A program made the position numbers and the translations under genes. A DNA stretch of 6,916 bases from assembly GCA_003244035.1 (NCBI GenBank), contig QHBV01000245.1, positions 12,955 through 19,870 of the forward strand, given 5' to 3'. Numbering within the stretch: position 1 is the stretch's first letter; each line of letters begins with the position of its first letter. The stretch is from Solirubrobacterales bacterium. GTDB taxonomy: Bacteria > Actinomycetota > Thermoleophilia > Solirubrobacterales > Solirubrobacteraceae. Shown piece by piece: positions 5,980-6,916 of the stretch. Below the pieces are notes generated by a model. That model did not search any database, was not told the DNA's origin, and worked only from the letters and a program-made list of their open reading frames with translations.

Positions 5980-6495
5980 ATGTCGACATGGTTTCGAACC
6001 TACGGCTTCGCCGACGTGCTCGACGGCCTGTTGATCGGCGCCTACCCGCTCGACGCCGAGGACGTCGCGATGCTCGAGTGGGTCGGGGTGCAGCGGATCC
6101 TGAACCTGGTCGAGGATCGCGAATACGACTTCGCTCAGCGCGGAGTGATCGAGTCGGCACTCGCGGACGCCGGGATCCAGGAGTGCCGCTTGGCGCTCAC
6201 CGACTACGGCGGCCTGTCTCCCGATGAGCTCGAGGCGGCTGTTCAGGCGGTCCTGGCGTGGCTCGAGGAAGGCCTGCGCACATACGTCCATTGCCGAGCC
6301 GGATGGCAGCGCTCGGCCGCGGTCGCCGCGGGGGTAATCGCGCTCCGCGACGGCATCGACATCGACGACGCGCTTGCAGCTGTGCAGCGCCGCAAGCCAT
6401 CGGCGGATCCGCTTCCCCACCAGCGCGAGGACCTCAGGCGCTGGTGGGAGGGTCGCAAGCCCGCTACTCGGCCGCGCGCGGACGGCGCACGGTGA
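5980..6495 (+). CDS. Dual-specificity/tyrosine-type phosphatase (HCX5RS), function unknown
   Basis: 171 aa, cytoplasmic, with no signal peptide or membrane segment seen. The cysteine-phosphatase P-loop VHCRAGWQRS gives nucleophile C105 and phosphate-binding R111, S112; D75 in LTDYGGLS is the likely general acid. The N-terminal GLLIGAYPLDAEDVAMLEWVG block and ILNLVEDREYD match the start of small dual-specificity phosphatases. Trp at the fourth P-loop X position is unusual. Order and spacing (EDREYD, D75, P-loop, then a basic-proline segment near 146-156) recall PTPMT1, which dephosphorylates phosphatidylglycerophosphate, so a phospholipid phosphatase is possible; a protein phosphatase is equally open. 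The gene diverges from the yceD-plsX operon and its TGA overlaps the next gene's GTG (GTGA). The C-terminal tail from about 158 is Arg-rich and probably disordered. Confidence 0.87.
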   Translation: MSTWFRTYGFADVLDGLLIGAYPLDAEDVAMLEWVGVQRILNLVEDREYDFAQRGVIESALADAGIQECRLALTDYGGLSPDELEAAVQAVLAWLEEGLRTYVHCRAGWQRSAAVAAGVIALRDGIDIDDALAAVQRRKPSADPLPHQREDLRRWWEGRKPATRPRADGAR

Positions 6496-6773
6496 CCTCG
6501 TCCTCGCCGATCCGCCGGCGGATCGTCGTCCACGGCCGCGTCCAAGGGGTCTTCTTCCGGGACTCGACCCGTGAGCGCGCCGAGGCCGCCGGCGTCGTCG
6601 GCTGGGTTGGCAATCGTCGCGACGGTGCCGTCGAGGCGGTCCTGGAAGGCGATCCCGAGGCGGTTGAGAGCGTCGTGTCCTTCCTCGAGGCGGGGCCGGC
6701 GCATGCACGGATCGAGCGTGTGGAGGTACAGGAGGAGGCGCTCGACGGGCTGACCGGATTTGAGGTGCGCTGA
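6492..6773 (+). CDS. acyP: Acylphosphatase
   Basis: 93 aa, the usual size of this small alpha/beta enzyme, which hydrolyses carboxyl-phosphate anhydrides (acyl phosphates) to carboxylate and phosphate. The signature GRVQGVFFRDSTRERA carries catalytic Arg23, and GWVGNRRDG carries Asn41; both fall at the classical acylphosphatase positions. The GAVEAVLEGD strand and GPAHARIERVEV end complete the fold, so it should be active. The start is GTG 6492, overlapping the phosphatase stop as GTGA. The open frame continues upstream to 6258 but is non-homologous there and overlaps the phosphatase gene. The natural substrate in bacteria is usually unknown; here the nearby plsX makes acyl phosphate, which suggests a link (inference only). 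Confidence 0.95.
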   Translation: MTSSSPIRRRIVVHGRVQGVFFRDSTRERAEAAGVVGWVGNRRDGAVEAVLEGDPEAVESVVSFLEAGPAHARIERVEVQEEALDGLTGFEVR

Positions 6774-6829
6774 ACCGAGCCCCCGACACCGCTGCCCCGA
6801 GGTGGACAATCGGACAACGACCCGCTCGG

Positions 6830-6857
6830 CGCCCCTTGGAGCTCCAGTGGGGCGTTT
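6830..6857 (+). terminator. Terminator-like hairpin after the acylphosphatase gene
   Basis: CGCCCC (6830-6835) pairs with GGGGCG (6849-6854). Inside it TGG-AGCT-CCA (6837-6846) forms a second stem with a four-base loop, leaving one small bulge. TTT (6855-6857) follows. It lies 56 nt after the acyP stop, where the two-gene plus-strand operon should end. The T-run is short, as is common in GC-rich actinobacteria. Its 3' arm is also part of the TGGGGCGTT repeat set, so it may be a different element. Confidence 0.4.
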
Positions 6858-6916
6858 CCATCCCCCCAGGCGGTCAACGCCCCAGTCGAGTCGCGTGCGC
6901 CGCCGAGTGGGGCGTT
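6846..6916. repeat. TGGGGCGTT motif, three copies in alternating orientation, running into the right edge
   Basis: AGTGGGGCGTT occurs exactly at 6846-6856 and at 6906-6916, start to start 60 bp. Between them AACGCCCCA (6876-6884) is the inverse of the 9-bp core TGGGGCGTT. The flanks do not match beyond 11 bp. The set ends at the window edge and may continue. No open reading frame of note covers this noncoding end. Confidence 0.5.

Noticed and set aside
6804..6817. GGACAA repeated twice after acyP as a regulator site
   Set aside because: Six-base repeats downstream of a gene end are too short to separate from chance.
5974..6861. Long N-terminal extension of the yceD frame (to 494 aa)
   Set aside because: The extra sequence is antisense to the phosphatase and acylphosphatase genes and shows no DUF177 homology; family length fits a start at 5919 or 5973.
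6846..6916. Start of a CRISPR array
   Set aside because: The exact repeat is only 11 bp, one of the copies is inverted, and spacing is irregular between copies.

Overview
The window is a very GC-rich, gene-dense bacterial chromosome segment. Codon bias, an SD-poor translation layout, a four-cysteine L32 and the order yceD-rpmF-plsX-acpP-rnc-smc suggest a deep-branching actinobacterium, most likely Thermoleophilia (Solirubrobacterales-like). That placement is inference, because no marker was compared with a database.

Minus strand, positions 5919 down to 1: one housekeeping operon. It runs yceD/DUF177 (rRNA-associated), rpmF (ribosomal protein L32), plsX (acyl-ACP to acyl-phosphate), acpP (acyl carrier protein), rnc (RNase III family) and smc (condensin ATPase, cut by the left edge just before its Walker B aspartate). 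plsX/acpP overlap by ATGA and acpP/rnc by GTGA, so these genes look translationally coupled. The fabD and fabG genes found between plsX and acpP in Bacillus are absent, and there is no mutM between rnc and smc.

Positions 5920-5979: a 60-bp divergent control region. It holds two exact 13-bp direct repeats set 21 bp apart, between -10-like hexamers for leaderless starts in both directions.

Plus strand, 5980-6773: a two-gene operon of a small HCX5RS dual-specificity-type phosphatase and an acylphosphatase, again coupled by GTGA. The last 140 bp hold a terminator-like hairpin and copies of TGGGGCGTT in alternating orientation.

The main points of interest are: (1) the RNase III has replaced three acidic active-site positions (E41, E65 and D114 in E. 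coli numbering) but keeps an intact dsRNA-binding domain; (2) an enzyme class that hydrolyses acyl phosphates sits divergently next to the enzyme that makes acyl phosphate, with shared candidate operators; (3) the SMC has short arms, a hinge lacking the usual glycine pairs, and a head insertion encoded across a perfect 14-bp GC hairpin. No mobile element, CRISPR array, tRNA or rRNA was seen, and no stretch over 300 bases lacks a gene.
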